Positions 63,563 through 64,000 of a stretch of 64,000 nucleotides of DNA are shown here, in pieces. A model generated the notes under the pieces. That model made no database searches. It worked only from the letters and a program-made list of their open reading frames with translations, and was not told where the DNA came from. The stretch is taken from positions 2,129,001 through 2,193,000 of the forward strand of contig JAYJMM010000120.1 in assembly GCA_037349105.1 (NCBI GenBank), written 5' to 3'. Position 1 is the first letter of the stretch. Each line of letters starts with the position of its first letter. The translations under genes and the position numbers were made by a program. This DNA comes from Limnomonas spitsbergensis (lineage: Eukaryota > Chlorophyta > Chlorophyceae > Chlamydomonadales).

Positions 63563-64000
63563 GTGAGTCAATGGACGCTGCGCCTGATCATGCCTGTATA
63601 TAAAAAGGAACAGACCGACGGGTTGACTGCCTTATTCCGCGCCCTGGGTGCATATATCGGTGAATTAATATTGGTGAATTAATGCGTACTGTTTAATTAG
63701 TTTATGCATATTGTTTTAATGATTGATGTGCTCTACCGGTATCGGGGCGCAGATCATGGGAGCCTGACAATTAGTTTTAGCATAGCATGTGGCCACCGTG
63801 GTGACTCCCAACCTCGTCACACCTGGTGACAACAAGCTCTCGCTGTCAAATTTTCATCCTTAGAATGAAAGCCTCACAACACGAACAGCTCGCCATGTCT
63901 AAGTGCTCATCCCCATTGCATCACTGACCTCCCCTCTTCCTCACCACCGCTCGAGCACGCCTCCCCCTCCGTCCTTGCGTGCCCATCCTCCTTGTGTATG
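63563..64000. other. Start of RIK-like intron 7
   Basis: AT-richer sequence with repeated GGTGAATTAAT. No exon recognised before the window ends. Confidence 0.55.

Overview
The window reads as nuclear DNA of a green alga (Chlorophyta; a chlorophycean/volvocalean alga is my best guess, not proven). The reasons are: genes with many introns and CAG|GT junctions; interstitial CCCTAAA (plant/green-algal telomere type) motifs; a RIK/KHDC4-type KH protein; a chloroplast-targeted alpha/beta hydrolase of the family found in plants; an AT-rich plastid-like fragment holding a GC-rich perfect hairpin; and a Ty3/gypsy-like retroelement. There is no sign of bacterial gene organisation. Nearly all long open frames here are shadows of tandem repeats.

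Layout. (1) 1.6-36.7 kb, + strand: a chain of 18 exons whose splice phases all agree, apart from one unresolved donor. I join them into one gene for a protein of roughly 3,700 residues, mostly coiled coil with disordered, Gln-rich and Ser/acidic stretches. Its introns carry very large minisatellites: about 10 kb of a 31-bp unit (3.35-13.54 kb), 11 copies of a 48-bp unit (19.2-19.7 kb) and about 100 copies of a 36-bp unit (24.7-28.3 kb). (2) 36.7-47.6 kb: a mobile-element and junk zone with a plastid-like insert (about 38.2-38.6 kb), an inverted fragment of a repeated coding sequence (39.1-39.5 kb), and a decayed gypsy-like element (39.8-46.2 kb) bracketed by 175-bp inverted repeats. It keeps gag-type zinc knuckles, a PHD-like cysteine cluster and an integrase C-terminus. 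(3) 47.6-54.0 kb, - strand: a ten-exon chloroplast alpha/beta hydrolase gene of 361 residues with an intact catalytic triad and a 36-nt micro-exon. (4) 55.8 kb to the right edge, + strand: a RIK/KHDC4-like KH RNA-binding gene, seven exons visible, 3' end outside the window. Its fifth intron holds about 33 copies of a 69-70 bp unit.

Most interesting point. Several intronic arrays are built from splice-site sequence. Each 31-bp unit is a pyrimidine tract ending in GTGCAG|GG, like a 3' splice site, and the array ends just before the real acceptor. Each 69-bp unit repeats the real 5' splice site of the KH gene (AAAGG|GTGAGGCAAG), starting exactly at the exon edge. A 64-bp unit carrying CCCTAAA motifs triplicates another acceptor. 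This suggests that minisatellites here grow from splice junctions and give single introns tens to hundreds of competing sites. All copy numbers are estimates from array length divided by unit length.
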